From Pelagimonas phthalicica (GTDB taxonomy: Bacteria; Pseudomonadota; Alphaproteobacteria; Rhodobacterales; Rhodobacteraceae): 64,000 nucleotides of DNA. The DNA is taken from contig NZ_SOAP01000002.1 of NCBI RefSeq assembly GCF_004364805.1, forward strand, positions 1,550,001 to 1,614,000, in the 5' to 3' direction. The notes below the pieces were generated by a model that did not search any database, was not told where the DNA came from, and saw only the letters and a list, made by a program, of their open reading frames with translations. Within the stretch, counting starts at the first letter, position 1, and each line of letters begins with the position of its first letter. The translations under genes were made by a program, and so were the position numbers. This document shows positions 54,477-63,042 of the stretch, in pieces.

Positions 54477-55729
54477 GGCTTGCTCTGCGCGGCGATCAGA
54501 TCCTCATCGATCCACCACAACCGCAGCGTGTTGTCATCGCTGCCAGAGACCACACTGCGGCCATCGGGGCTAAACGCGACGCTGTTCACCAAGCTCTTAT
54601 GCCCGGACAGCACAGCAATCTCTGCCCCGCTCTCCACATCCCAAAGCCGCAGCGTGCAGTCCCTGCTGCCAGAGACCATGCGGCGGCCATCGGGGCTGAA
54701 CGCGACGCTGCTCACAAAGCCCTCATGCCCGGACAGCACAGCAATCTCAGCCCCGCTTGTCACATCCCACAGCCGCAACGTCCTGCCATCGCTATCAGAA
54801 ACCACGTGACGGCCATCGGGGCTAAACGCGACGCTAAACACCAAGTCCTTTTGCCTAGACAGCACGACAGGTTCTGCGCCACTCTGCACATCCCACAACC
54901 GCAGCGTCTTGTCATCGCTGCCAGAGACCACACTGCGGCCATCGGGGCTAAACGCGACGCTATTCACATCGTGCTCATGCCCGGTCAGCACAGCAATCTC
55001 TGCCCCGCTCTCCACATCCCACAACCGCAACGTCTTGTCATCGCTGCCAGAGACGACGTGGCGACCATCGGGGCTAAACGCGACGCAGTTCACCCAATCT
55101 TCATGCCCGGAGAGCACGGCGATCTCTGCCCCGCTCTCCACATCCCACACTTGCAGAGTATTGTAGGCACTGCCAGAGACCACGCGATGGCCATCGGGGC
55201 TAAACGCGACGCCATATACCAATCTCTTATGACCGGAAAGCAAGGCGATCTGAGTTCCGCTCTCCACATCCCACAGCCGCGTGGTCGCGTCATTGCTGCC
55301 AGAGACCACGCGGCGGCCATCGGGGCTAAACGCGACGCTATTCACATCGTGCTCATGCCCGGACATCTCAAGAAAACGTGGTTTTTGTGGCTTGAGACGC
55401 GCGGTTTTGTACTTAGCCCCTTTTTTTCCGCGAAAGCCTGTCGCCGCCCTTAGATCGGCCCCTGTAAACGTCACCCCCGATAAGCGCGCACCGGCAAAGC
55501 TGGCCCCACGCAGATCCGCGCCGGAAAAATCAAACCCGTCCAGATCCGAGCCGGCAAAATCAAGCCCGCGCAGATCCTGGCCGCGAAAATCCCTGGCCGG
55601 GTCCAACCCCGCGGCCTTTGCCATGGCGAGAAAATCGGTTGTGTCAATCGTCGTGACGCGTTCAATCGCCTTTTGCGTTGCCTCGGGCAGCGGCATGGAA
55701 ACGGCGCTAAGTTTGCTGTCACTTGGCAT
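54473..55729 (-). CDS. Pentapeptide-repeat-WD40 fusion protein
   Basis: 418 residues. A helical start (EATQKAIERVTTIDTTDFLA) leads to about ten pentapeptide repeats at 48-95 (RGLDFAGSDLDGFDFSGADL, with A(D/N)LxG-like units), then seven WD40 blades. No enzyme or nucleotide-binding motif. Pentapeptide beta-helices often act as protein-protein or DNA-mimic modules. With no TIR or NTPase of its own, it may be the shared sensor or scaffold of the cluster. Overlaps the TIR gene upstream by 11 nt and the STAND gene downstream by 4 nt, so it is translationally coupled to both. Confidence 0.85.
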   Translation of the reverse strand: MPSDSKLSAVSMPLPEATQKAIERVTTIDTTDFLAMAKAAGLDPARDFRGQDLRGLDFAGSDLDGFDFSGADLRGASFAGARLSGVTFTGADLRAATGFRGKKGAKYKTARLKPQKPRFLEMSGHEHDVNSVAFSPDGRRVVSGSNDATTRLWDVESGTQIALLSGHKRLVYGVAFSPDGHRVVSGSAYNTLQVWDVESGAEIAVLSGHEDWVNCVAFSPDGRHVVSGSDDKTLRLWDVESGAEIAVLTGHEHDVNSVAFSPDGRSVVSGSDDKTLRLWDVQSGAEPVVLSRQKDLVFSVAFSPDGRHVVSDSDGRTLRLWDVTSGAEIAVLSGHEGFVSSVAFSPDGRRMVSGSRDCTLRLWDVESGAEIAVLSGHKSLVNSVAFSPDGRSVVSGSDDNTLRLWWIDEDLIAAQSKP

Positions 55730-57161
55730 CTGACCACCCCTTTAGCGGCGTGTCTTCGCGCTGTTTGCGCATGAGCAAATCCACAACCTTGCGCTGCATG
55801 TCTTGCACCGGCTTGGGCAAATCCACCTCTGGTGTCGCGATCTGAACGCATTCCCATTCCAGCACAGCTTTGACCGAGATGGAGACCTCTTCGCCCTCAT
55901 GCGGTTCCAGATCAAACAGGCGGGTGACCGGCCCCATATCGGGATCGGCCAGCGGTGCCCCCGCCATGGGGGTCTTGTTCGCCTCGACCATCAGAGTATA
56001 GCAATGCAGCGCGCCGACTTGATGAACTTGCGCCAGAGGCCCTGACCAACCATGCAGGAAGTTAGCATTCGGGTTTGTCGGTGTGCCCCCTGTCGCCTCA
56101 ACCTTGAGGAAAAAGCCGGACAGGTGGAACAACACTTCGCCACCGTCAAAGCGAGCCTTGGCATATCCCGTTGTCGCCAGTTCCATCAGCACGCCATTGT
56201 CCTGATCGCGCCCATAATCGATCGCCCCCGAAATCGGCGGCACCGTTTCCACGCTGATGGCGCTGACCGGCGCGGGTTGTGGCGCAGTTGGGTTTGACTC
56301 GTTGGTTTCACGCAGCGTGGTTGGCGTCGCATCCAGGATCATGATCCGGTCTTTCAATTCCCTTGAGAGTTTTGCGAGCAACGGTTTAGGGCCACTGTCC
56401 AGAAGGCTTTTCAAGTCCGGCCAGACCTGCATTTGGATGGCGCGAAGGGCCTCGTAAGCGGTTTTTTGTTCGTCACTCATGGCAGCGACATCCGCGTCAG
56501 ACATCGGTTTCAGCAAAAGCGGCAGAATGCGCCCCGGGCCTTCACAGGATTTCGTCGCATTTCTAAATATCTCAAACTCCCAAAGACAGTAGTCTGAGGA
56601 CAGCCAGGCATGCGATACAAGCGGAATGAAAAAGGCCGAGGTCTCGCCCGTCTTGTGCAGCTCTTTACGCCAAGCCTCGCCCCATTTTAACCTGTTACGG
56701 TCCTGCCAAAGGGCGCAACTTTTTCCGATGAGGCTCCGGTTGGTTTCGCCTTCGAGATGATTAAAGACAAATTGCAGATCTTCACTATCGACTGCGGAGT
56801 TCCAATCGTCGGTAGCATAACTGAAAAAGACTTGAAACGGTTTGGTCACAGCAATGAAGGGTCTAGAAACGGTTGCGTACACGATAAAGACGATTTCGCA
56901 TAGCGCAACTACAGATCTAGGCCGTTTGTCGATCCATCCCGAAAAAAGGCGATGAGACATGGCGTAAATAAACCCATGCTTGGCAACGCTAGAAAGGCCC
57001 CCCCTGAGGCCTCCGCGTTCAAGGATCGCCTGAAGAGCCAACTTTTCAGCTTTAGCCCGGGAAAGTTGCGCCTCGAATTCCATAATTGCGGCCCGTTCCT
57101 CAAAGGCGTCTTGATCCAAAGCGGACTGGTGCACGGCGGCGAGGGGATGGGTTGCTTGCAC
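55719..57161 (-). CDS. TIR protein with N-terminal coiled coil and membrane segment
   Basis: 480 residues from a GTG at 57161 directly after an in-frame TAG; the ATG of codon 27 is an alternative. Order: coiled coil (EFEAQLSRAKAEKLALQAIL), hydrophobic segment (SVVALCEIVFIVYATVSRPF), TIR at about 110-245 (FQVFFSYATDDWNS, FFIPLVSHAWLSSDYCLWEF with putative Glu), linker, then a beta-rich C-terminal domain of about 170 residues (VLFHLSGFFLKVEATGG) that I do not recognise. First gene of the co-directional TIR/WD40 set. Likely an anchored NADase effector (inference). Confidence 0.8.
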   Translation of the reverse strand: MQATHPLAAVHQSALDQDAFEERAAIMEFEAQLSRAKAEKLALQAILERGGLRGGLSSVAKHGFIYAMSHRLFSGWIDKRPRSVVALCEIVFIVYATVSRPFIAVTKPFQVFFSYATDDWNSAVDSEDLQFVFNHLEGETNRSLIGKSCALWQDRNRLKWGEAWRKELHKTGETSAFFIPLVSHAWLSSDYCLWEFEIFRNATKSCEGPGRILPLLLKPMSDADVAAMSDEQKTAYEALRAIQMQVWPDLKSLLDSGPKPLLAKLSRELKDRIMILDATPTTLRETNESNPTAPQPAPVSAISVETVPPISGAIDYGRDQDNGVLMELATTGYAKARFDGGEVLFHLSGFFLKVEATGGTPTNPNANFLHGWSGPLAQVHQVGALHCYTLMVEANKTPMAGAPLADPDMGPVTRLFDLEPHEGEEVSISVKAVLEWECVQIATPEVDLPKPVQDMQRKVVDLLMRKQREDTPLKGWSDAK

Positions 57162-57320
57162 CTAACTGCCGCGCTCTTCCTGAAGAGGGAACGCTTGCGA
57201 CTTTTGCGACTTCGCTGACATGCGCTGGAGCGTAGCAACCAAGGCGGATGCGACATCAAACTTGGGTGATCGCATCTGGCCGATTTAACCGCCAAGTTGA
57301 GTTCGAAACTTGTCCTTTGA

Positions 57321-58794
57321 TCAATTGAGGACCATCCTGACAAAGGAGCCAGTGATTTTTTCAAGCATCTGGACCAGTTCACGAGCCGAAGAGGCGTTGC
57401 GGGTGAAATTTGGGCCAAATCGCACAATTGAACGAATATCAACAAAGCATTCGGTCCATTTCTCAAACAACCATCTGCGCAGTTTTTCCGCCTTTTGCAG
57501 TGGCTCGGGAACCGATGTCGCTTCAAACAAGCGTTTGCTTTCAGACAAGTACCAATCCATGAGCTCTATCGCGCAGGTCAAATGCGCTAAAGACAATGTT
57601 TGAGCGCTCTCATCTTCAAAGAGTTGCAAAATCCCCGCGAGACGAAGGGTTTGCTCAGCAGCCTTCGACGCGAAACCACGTATTTTCTGGAATTCCCGCC
57701 CTTCTGCTTGGTTCTCTTCAACTGAATTATAGTATTGAATGAGCAAGTCGCGCGCTGCATTAGTCAGGGCTAAGGTGGATTTGGTAAACCTTTCGCCAGC
57801 AGGTCTTCTATTCGGCAGTGAAAGGTGGACAAATGGCTCAGTGACGCAGCTTTCGAGGTGTTGTCGGTTGTCAAAGACATCACGCGTTGACCGATGTGGC
57901 TGACCGGCCATGCGATCAACATCCGAGAGAACAAGCCTTGATCACGCAACTCTTCATCAGCCAACAACGTTTCTGCAATTCTGGGTTGGATCATCAAGTG
58001 GCTAGTCAGGCGTTTATCAGTAAATGTACGAGAGGGTCCTGTGCTAGACCTCCTGGTTCGATCGACAGAGCCCCCGTCCCAAAGTTTGGACATCGCTGCT
58101 GCGGCTTTGAGACGGTTGTCGGATGACATCCCGTAACCGCCCAAGAACTGGCCACCTTCGTCCGAGAACAATCCCAACGACGGCTGAGATGTTTCATAAT
58201 GTTTGAGCAACCCTTCAATTGTCGGGTCAGTCAACAACAATTCAGGAGCGATAGAAGGCTGGGGCTCCGGTCCTAATGCTTCCAAATCAGCTCGCGCTGT
58301 GTCTTTAGCTTTTGTTTCTGCTAGTGTTAACCGACGTTGACTTGCGAATAAATCTGTATCGTGGGTGTAGGCTCTGAATTCTTGGGCGTATTGATCTTGC
58401 CTTTCTCGTTCAAATTTACGAACACCTTGCAATGCAAGGGTATCACGCTCGGATTTACGTTCCCCGGATTCGGCCACGGACAGCAAAAAAAAACCGAAAC
58501 AGGCTTTGCCGATTGTAGAGTTTCAACGACAGCTAAGTTCTGAGTCGCGAGGCTTGCAGCAGCAAAAATACTCTGTGCAGAGGGTGCAGAGGTCAGGTGC
58601 ACGACTGCATCTACAGCAGGTGTAAGTGGGCCTAGCGCGCATTTGGGATAAGTTTCAGCCGCGACTTTTGCCCGTACTAACGGAATTGGCGAAATCTGTC
58701 GCGGATTCCTCGTTTCACTGAGCGCATTTTCAACTCCAAGTTCGCCGGCAAATTGAGAATAGCACTCACAATCCCTGTCTGAGTTTTCAGGCAT
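57321..58794 (-). pseudogene. DUF3987-type mobile-element replication protein, frameshifted
   Basis: Three frames are needed. 58794 to about 58490 gives the N-terminus (IPLVRAKVAAETYPKCALGP). A run of nine T on the coding strand (58485-58493) is the first shift, continuing LLSVAESGERKSERDTLALQ and PSLGLFSDEGGQFLGGYGMS, which are DUF3987 hallmarks. A second shift near 57790 leads to AARDLLIQYYNSVEENQAEG and the end at 57321. Intact DUF3987 proteins are primase/helicase-like factors of phages and satellites. The start has AAAGGAC 8 nt before. The T9 run could in principle be programmed slippage, but the second shift argues for decay. Confidence 0.75.
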
Positions 58795-58826
58795 GGTTCA
58801 GTCCTTTCGAAGTTATAACGCTGCGA

Positions 58827-59021
58827 TCAGACCGCGTTGGGCGCTACCCGTTGCTGCGCAATCCAGCTCTCGATATCTTCGGGCCGATAACGAACAAGGC
58901 GACCAGTTTTGATGAATGCCGGACCATCTTGACGCATGATAGTCAATTCTAGAAAGCGCTTCGAAACGCCAAAATGCTCCTTAACTACCGCGCGGTTCAA
59001 AAGTATTAATGGTTGGTTCAT
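58827..59021 (-). CDS. AlpA-like helix-turn-helix regulator/excisionase
   Basis: 64 residues from the ATG at 59021, with GGAG 8 nt before. The winged HTH reads NRAVVKEHFGVSKRFLELTI, MRQDGPAFIKTGRLVRYRPE, DIESWIAQQR, the AlpA/Xis pattern. Such proteins direct excision or switch on integrase in P4-like elements. It is the last gene before the tRNA-side attachment repeat and heads the transcript with the DUF3987 gene. With the integrase dead, it may be retained as a regulator. Confidence 0.85.
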   Translation of the reverse strand: MNQPLILLNRAVVKEHFGVSKRFLELTIMRQDGPAFIKTGRLVRYRPEDIESWIAQQRVAPNAV

Positions 59022-59495
59022 ATTGAGGTCTCCGGTACCTTTGACCTTGATCTTGGGACGCGCATACATGCCGACGCAAAATCAAAGGACCTAAAAACTG
59101 GCCTCTAAAGGTTAACGTGAATTTTCTTAGCAGGTTGGTCTGAACTTCTTTAAAAACCATGCAAATACAGATAGTTAAAAAACTACGCAACCAAGAATTT
59201 CACAAATATGGGTACACTTTCCAATGCCGACTACGTGTGAGAGCATCTGATTCCCTTGTTCCGAAACGGCCAAGGGGAAAGGTCCCTTCTAATTTACTTT
59301 GAGCACAGAGCCCGGAATTCTAGACATGCAAAAAGGCCGTTTTTTGAGCAGAACCCTGAACAGTTTGCAAATTAGCCACGGGCCATCGCTACGCAACCGT
59401 ATCAAATGAATTTACTTAAGTTGGGGGAGTTTCCAAACGTGCTCGCCCGTTCCGACAGTCGAAACGTCAATCTTCGAATAAGTGATTGATTTTAG
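59022..59495. other. Non-coding spacer between AlpA gene and tRNA-Thr
   Basis: About 470 bp, AT-richer than its surroundings. It should hold the alpA promoter (minus strand) and arm sites for integrase/Xis. I see no supported gene. A short AAAAAGGCCGTTTTTT symmetric stretch lies near 59330. Confidence 0.45.
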
Positions 59496-59571
59496 TGGTG
59501 CCCCCACACGGACTCGAACCGCGGACCTACTGATTACAAATCAGTTGCTCTACCAGCTGAGCTATAGGGGC
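59496..59571 (-). tRNA. tRNA-Thr (anticodon UGU)
   Basis: The minus strand starts GCCCCTATAGCTCAG and folds to a full cloverleaf: 7-bp acceptor with one G-U, D-arm, anticodon stem CTGA/TCAG with loop TTTGTAA (anticodon TGT), T-arm with GGTTCGAGTCC, discriminator A and encoded CCA. The gene is intact despite the integration, because the element's repeat restores its 3' half. Confidence 0.96.
59521..59544. repeat. Attachment-site repeat inside tRNA-Thr
   Basis: Exact 24-bp match to 44891-44914. It covers the anticodon arm to the variable loop of the tRNA. Confidence 0.88.
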
Positions 59572-59583
59572 ACCGTTCGGTCG

Positions 59584-59612
59584 AAATAGGACAAACCGCC
59601 TACCCTTTGCAA
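59584..59612 (-). promoter_or_regulatory. Probable promoter of tRNA-Thr
   Basis: On the minus strand TTGCAA (59612-59607), 17-bp spacer, CTATTT (59589-59584), about 12 nt before the mature 5' end. The spacing and distance fit a sigma-70 promoter. The -35 box differs from consensus by two bases. Confidence 0.5.
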
Positions 59613-59621
59613 GCCCCAAAA

Positions 59622-61286
59622 TCACCTATTTGCGCGTGCAAGTAATCCGACCGCTGCGAGCCCCGTCAAAATCACCAGAATTGCCGCTGGGGCGGCGTCT
59701 CCGAGGGCTTCGAGAGAGGCCTGTTCGTGCACGCGGGTGGCCAATGTGTCAAAGTTGAAGGGGCGCAACAAAAGCGTGGCGGGCAGCTCTTTGACGCAGT
59801 CCACAAAGACCAAAAGCAGCGCCGAGGCCACAGAGGCGCGCATCAGCGGGTAATAGACCGTGCCAAGCACCTGGCCCTGATTGCGGCCCAAAGACCGGGC
59901 GGCCAAGGCGAGGTTTGGCGACACGCGCCCCATGGCCGCATCCGCCGCGCCCTGAGCAATAGCAAAAAAGCGCACGCAATAGGACAGAATCAGCGCAAAG
60001 GCCGAGCCGGTCAGAATCAGCCCGATATCAACGCCTGTGACCGCCAGAATGCCATCCGCCACGGCGTTATCCACCACCGCGAGGGGAATCAGGATACCAA
60101 CCCCCAAGACAGCGCCCGGAGCCGCATATCCAATCGTGGTTACGGGCAGCAGAAGACGGGGCAATTTGCGCCCGGTCAGGCGCACGCCATAGACCAGAAA
60201 GACACCTGCCGCGACGGTCACCACAGCGGCTGTACCGCCCACGGTCAGGGTGTTAAATCCCGCCTCCCACAGCTCTGGATCACGCCAGTTTTCGGCATTG
60301 TCCAAAGCATGGCTCAGGATCACCCCCGCCGGCAGTAAAAAGCCCATGAAGAAGGGGATGAAACAGGCCAGCAGCATGAGCCCGCCCAATCCGCGGCTGA
60401 CCTCTTTGCGCGCCACGGGGCGGTGCCGGGTTGAGAGGTTGAAATAGCGCATGCGACGGCGCGAGATTTTCTCGAGTGCCACCAGCATGATCACCAGGAT
60501 CAACACCACCGAGGCGATCTGCGCCGCGCCGCCGGCATTGTTGGCCTCAAGCCAGACGGTAAAGATGCCTGTGGTCAGGGTCTGCACGGCGAAATAATCA
60601 ACCGTGCCGAAATCATTGACGCTTTCCATCATCACGATGGCGACGCCGGCGGCGATGGCCGGGCGGGCCAAAGGCAGGCCAACGCGCCAGAACCGCCCCC
60701 AGGCCCCTGCCCCCAGCGATTGGGCGACCTCTTCTGATGCGGCGCTTTGTTCGCGAAAGGCGGCGCGGGCCAGCAGATAGACATAGGGGTACATGGCCGC
60801 CGCCAGAACCAGAATGGCGGCACCCATGCTGCGGATCTCGGGGAACCAGTAATCGCGCGAGGTTTTCCAGCCAAACACCTCGCGCAAGGCGGTCTGCACC
60901 GGCCCGGCATATTCCAGGAAATCCACCAGCGCATAGGCCCCGACATAGGCCGGGATCGCCAGCGGCAACAGCAGCAACCATTCCAGCCAGCGCCGTCCGG
61001 GAAATTCATAGCGCGCAATCAGCCAGGCCGCCCCGGTCCCCACCATCGCCGACAAAATCCCGACGCCAAACATCAGGATCGCCGTGTTGCGCAGATAGCG
61101 CGGCAAGGTGGTCGAGATCAGATGCGGCCAGATGTTTTCGCGAGGAAACAGCGCCAGCCCGAGCACCGCAAGGATGGGCGCGATCACGATCACCGCAATC
61201 ACAATGGCCCCAACCGACCATTTGCTGGGCAAACGCAGGCGCGCCTTGGTTGTTGCGGGTCCGCGTGTCATGCTGGAAGAGGCCAT
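59622..61286 (-). CDS. fbpB: Iron(III) ABC transporter permease, FbpB type
   Basis: 554 residues from the ATG at 61286 (AAGGAAAGG upstream); an upstream in-frame start at 61388 would add 34 residues without membrane or family sequence. It is a fused two-half permease of about 12 spans, each half with the inner-membrane component loop for the ATPase (EEVAQSLGAGAWGRFWRVGL in the first, LAARSLGRNQGQVLGTVYYP in the second). This is the FbpB/SfuB/AfuB layout for ferric iron uptake. No binding-protein or ATPase gene is in view, so they lie elsewhere. Upstream of the tRNA on the same strand. Confidence 0.87.
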   Translation of the reverse strand: MASSSMTRGPATTKARLRLPSKWSVGAIVIAVIVIAPILAVLGLALFPRENIWPHLISTTLPRYLRNTAILMFGVGILSAMVGTGAAWLIARYEFPGRRWLEWLLLLPLAIPAYVGAYALVDFLEYAGPVQTALREVFGWKTSRDYWFPEIRSMGAAILVLAAAMYPYVYLLARAAFREQSAASEEVAQSLGAGAWGRFWRVGLPLARPAIAAGVAIVMMESVNDFGTVDYFAVQTLTTGIFTVWLEANNAGGAAQIASVVLILVIMLVALEKISRRRMRYFNLSTRHRPVARKEVSRGLGGLMLLACFIPFFMGFLLPAGVILSHALDNAENWRDPELWEAGFNTLTVGGTAAVVTVAAGVFLVYGVRLTGRKLPRLLLPVTTIGYAAPGAVLGVGILIPLAVVDNAVADGILAVTGVDIGLILTGSAFALILSYCVRFFAIAQGAADAAMGRVSPNLALAARSLGRNQGQVLGTVYYPLMRASVASALLLVFVDCVKELPATLLLRPFNFDTLATRVHEQASLEALGDAAPAAILVILTGLAAVGLLARANR

Positions 61287-61414
61287 AAGCCACACCTTTC
61301 CTTGGTCGTTACAGGGGCTGTTAACCTCTGCGCGAAAAGGCTTATACTGCAGCCAAGAGCCAACAAAAAGCCCCCAAGCCCACAGCACAAGCCCCCGAAC
61401 GAGCGCACCATCCC

Positions 61415-62296
61415 ATGCAGGTCATTCTACACGCCGGTCTCCCTTGCACAGACGACGATCGCATCCTCAAATGCCTTTTGCGCAATGCCGATGATTGGCG
61501 TCACGAGGGGGTCTCGATTCCCGGCCCGTCCAAATACCGCAAATTCCTGCTTGAGGCGGTGAACAGTCTCAACCGTTCCGGGACATCGGACGACACGCGC
61601 GAGATTGTGCTGGATGCCATTCTGGACGATGAACACACGCAGGTGGATCGGCTTTTGCTGTCCAGCAACACGTTCTTTTCCGTGCCCAAACTGATGTTTT
61701 CCGGCGGACTCGCCTTTAGAAAGGCGGAAACCCGGCTGCGCGTGCTGCAACAGATTTTCGAGCGTGACGAGGTTGAGTTGTTTCTGGGCCTGCGCGACCC
61801 GGCGACCTTTTTGCCCGCCGTCTATGCCATCACCCCGCACACGGATTTTCACGAATTCATGGCCGGGGTCGACCCGATGCATCTGCGCTGGTCCGACATG
61901 ATCCGCCGGCTGCGGGATCACCTGCCCGACATGCCTATCACGGTATGGTGCAACGAAGATACCCCGCTGATCTGGGGCCAGGTGATCCGCGAATTGGCCG
62001 GGATCGAAATGACCCGCAAGATCACCGGTGCCTTCGACATCTTTAGTCAGATCATCAATCCCGAAGGCATGAAGCGCTTTCGTGCCTTTTTAAAGGAAAA
62101 CCCCAATATCAACGAAATGCAGAAACGCCGGGTGATGGCGGCGTTTCTGGATAAATATGCGCTTGAGGACGAGATCGAAGAAGAGCTCGACCTGCCCGGA
62201 TGGGACAGTGCCTATGTGGATATGCTGACCGAGCTTTATGATGACGACATGTATACGCTGGCCAGCATGCCCGGCGTAAACGTCATTTCTCCGTGA
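61415..62296 (+). CDS. Sulfotransferase-like protein lacking the PAPS P-loop
   Basis: 293 residues. The start MQVILHAGLPCTDDDRILKC matches the beta1-helix1 region of bacterial sulfotransferase-like proteins (…ILHIGLPKTGTT…), but the K-T-G-T-T phosphate loop is replaced by CTDDD. LFLGLRDPATFLPAVYA fits the 3'-phosphate region (LR.p..f..S.Y). The rest is helical with an acidic tail. If the fold is right, it cannot bind PAPS normally and may be a structural or regulatory relative. Convergent with the next gene, overlapping by 14 bp. Function unknown. Confidence 0.6.
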   Translation: MQVILHAGLPCTDDDRILKCLLRNADDWRHEGVSIPGPSKYRKFLLEAVNSLNRSGTSDDTREIVLDAILDDEHTQVDRLLLSSNTFFSVPKLMFSGGLAFRKAETRLRVLQQIFERDEVELFLGLRDPATFLPAVYAITPHTDFHEFMAGVDPMHLRWSDMIRRLRDHLPDMPITVWCNEDTPLIWGQVIRELAGIEMTRKITGAFDIFSQIINPEGMKRFRAFLKENPNINEMQKRRVMAAFLDKYALEDEIEEELDLPGWDSAYVDMLTELYDDDMYTLASMPGVNVISP

Positions 62297-62996
62297 TTGG
62301 GGCTTCCGTACCGCCCTTGGGCAGGCTTTGAAACGCCAGCCAGGCCTGGAGCAGGTTTAGCGAGACAAACAGGGAAACCACGATGCTGGGGGCCAGAACC
62401 ATTGGGAATTCAAAGATAAACGCGAATCCCGGCTCGCGCATCCAATAGAGCATCACCGCAAAGGTTGGCAGCACGATCAGCCCAAAACCAATCAGGTTCC
62501 AAAGGATCAAGGCCCGCGCCGACACCTGCCCGCGCCACAAAAGCCAGGCCATGAGCGGTGCGGACAGGCCAAAGAGAAAATCAGGAATGCCGATCCAAAA
62601 GACGTAGCTCGATTGGATGTCACCGCTTAGCCCTTTGGCGATCCCGCCCAATGCCCCGATCCGCAAGGTTTGGATCAGGGCCAACATCCAGGCCGGGGTT
62701 GCGGCACCGGATTTCAAGATGCCCTGTTGCAGGCGCGGCCATATCAGGAATGCGGTCTGCCAGATCACCATGGGCACCAGCGCCTGCCATAGCAGCGGAA
62801 TGTCCTGCATCCAGCGCACATGCAGGCCCTGCAGACCCAGAACGGTGACAATCCCGACCCAGAGCGCGAAACCGGCAAACAACGCATAGCTGGCCCGCGC
62901 TTCGGTCCGGGTGATGGCCTCGCTCCGCGCCGCGCGGGTGATCAGGCTCAGGCAGAGGCCAAAGACGATGGCGGTATAGACGGGTAGGATCGACAC
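62283..62996 (-). CDS. Integral membrane protein of unknown function
   Basis: 237 residues with about seven predicted spans, for example VYTAIVFGLCLSLITRAA, YALFAGFALWVGIVTVLGL and ALILWNLIGFGLIVLPTFAV. Short basic loops, no signal peptide, a polar C-terminus (LPKGGTEAPITEK). I do not recognise a family. Same strand as the DUF1330-like gene 46 bp upstream, so probably co-transcribed from the TetR-facing promoter. Confidence 0.72.
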   Translation of the reverse strand: MSILPVYTAIVFGLCLSLITRAARSEAITRTEARASYALFAGFALWVGIVTVLGLQGLHVRWMQDIPLLWQALVPMVIWQTAFLIWPRLQQGILKSGAATPAWMLALIQTLRIGALGGIAKGLSGDIQSSYVFWIGIPDFLFGLSAPLMAWLLWRGQVSARALILWNLIGFGLIVLPTFAVMLYWMREPGFAFIFEFPMVLAPSIVVSLFVSLNLLQAWLAFQSLPKGGTEAPITEK

Positions 62997-63042
62997 AGGC
63001 TGTCTCCTTTCAGAGCATCAAAAGAGGCGTCAAACCCCAAAT

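Larger units (their letters stand above)
44891..59544. mobile_element. Integrative element in tRNA-Thr(UGU) carrying TIR/STAND/WD40 genes
   Basis: About 14.65 kb bounded by the exact 24-bp direct repeat. Its content fits: tyrosine integrase next to the distal repeat, AlpA-like regulator and DUF3987 gene next to the tRNA, and a conflict-gene cargo between them. The integrase is disrupted and DUF3987 frameshifted, so the element is probably immobile now unless helped in trans. No capsid or conjugation genes are present. Confidence 0.85.

Noticed and set aside
48400-55370. Regular direct repeats that might be taken for CRISPR or satellite DNA
   Set aside because: The period is 126 bp, units are translated WD40 blades, and there are no unique spacers of constant length or cas genes.
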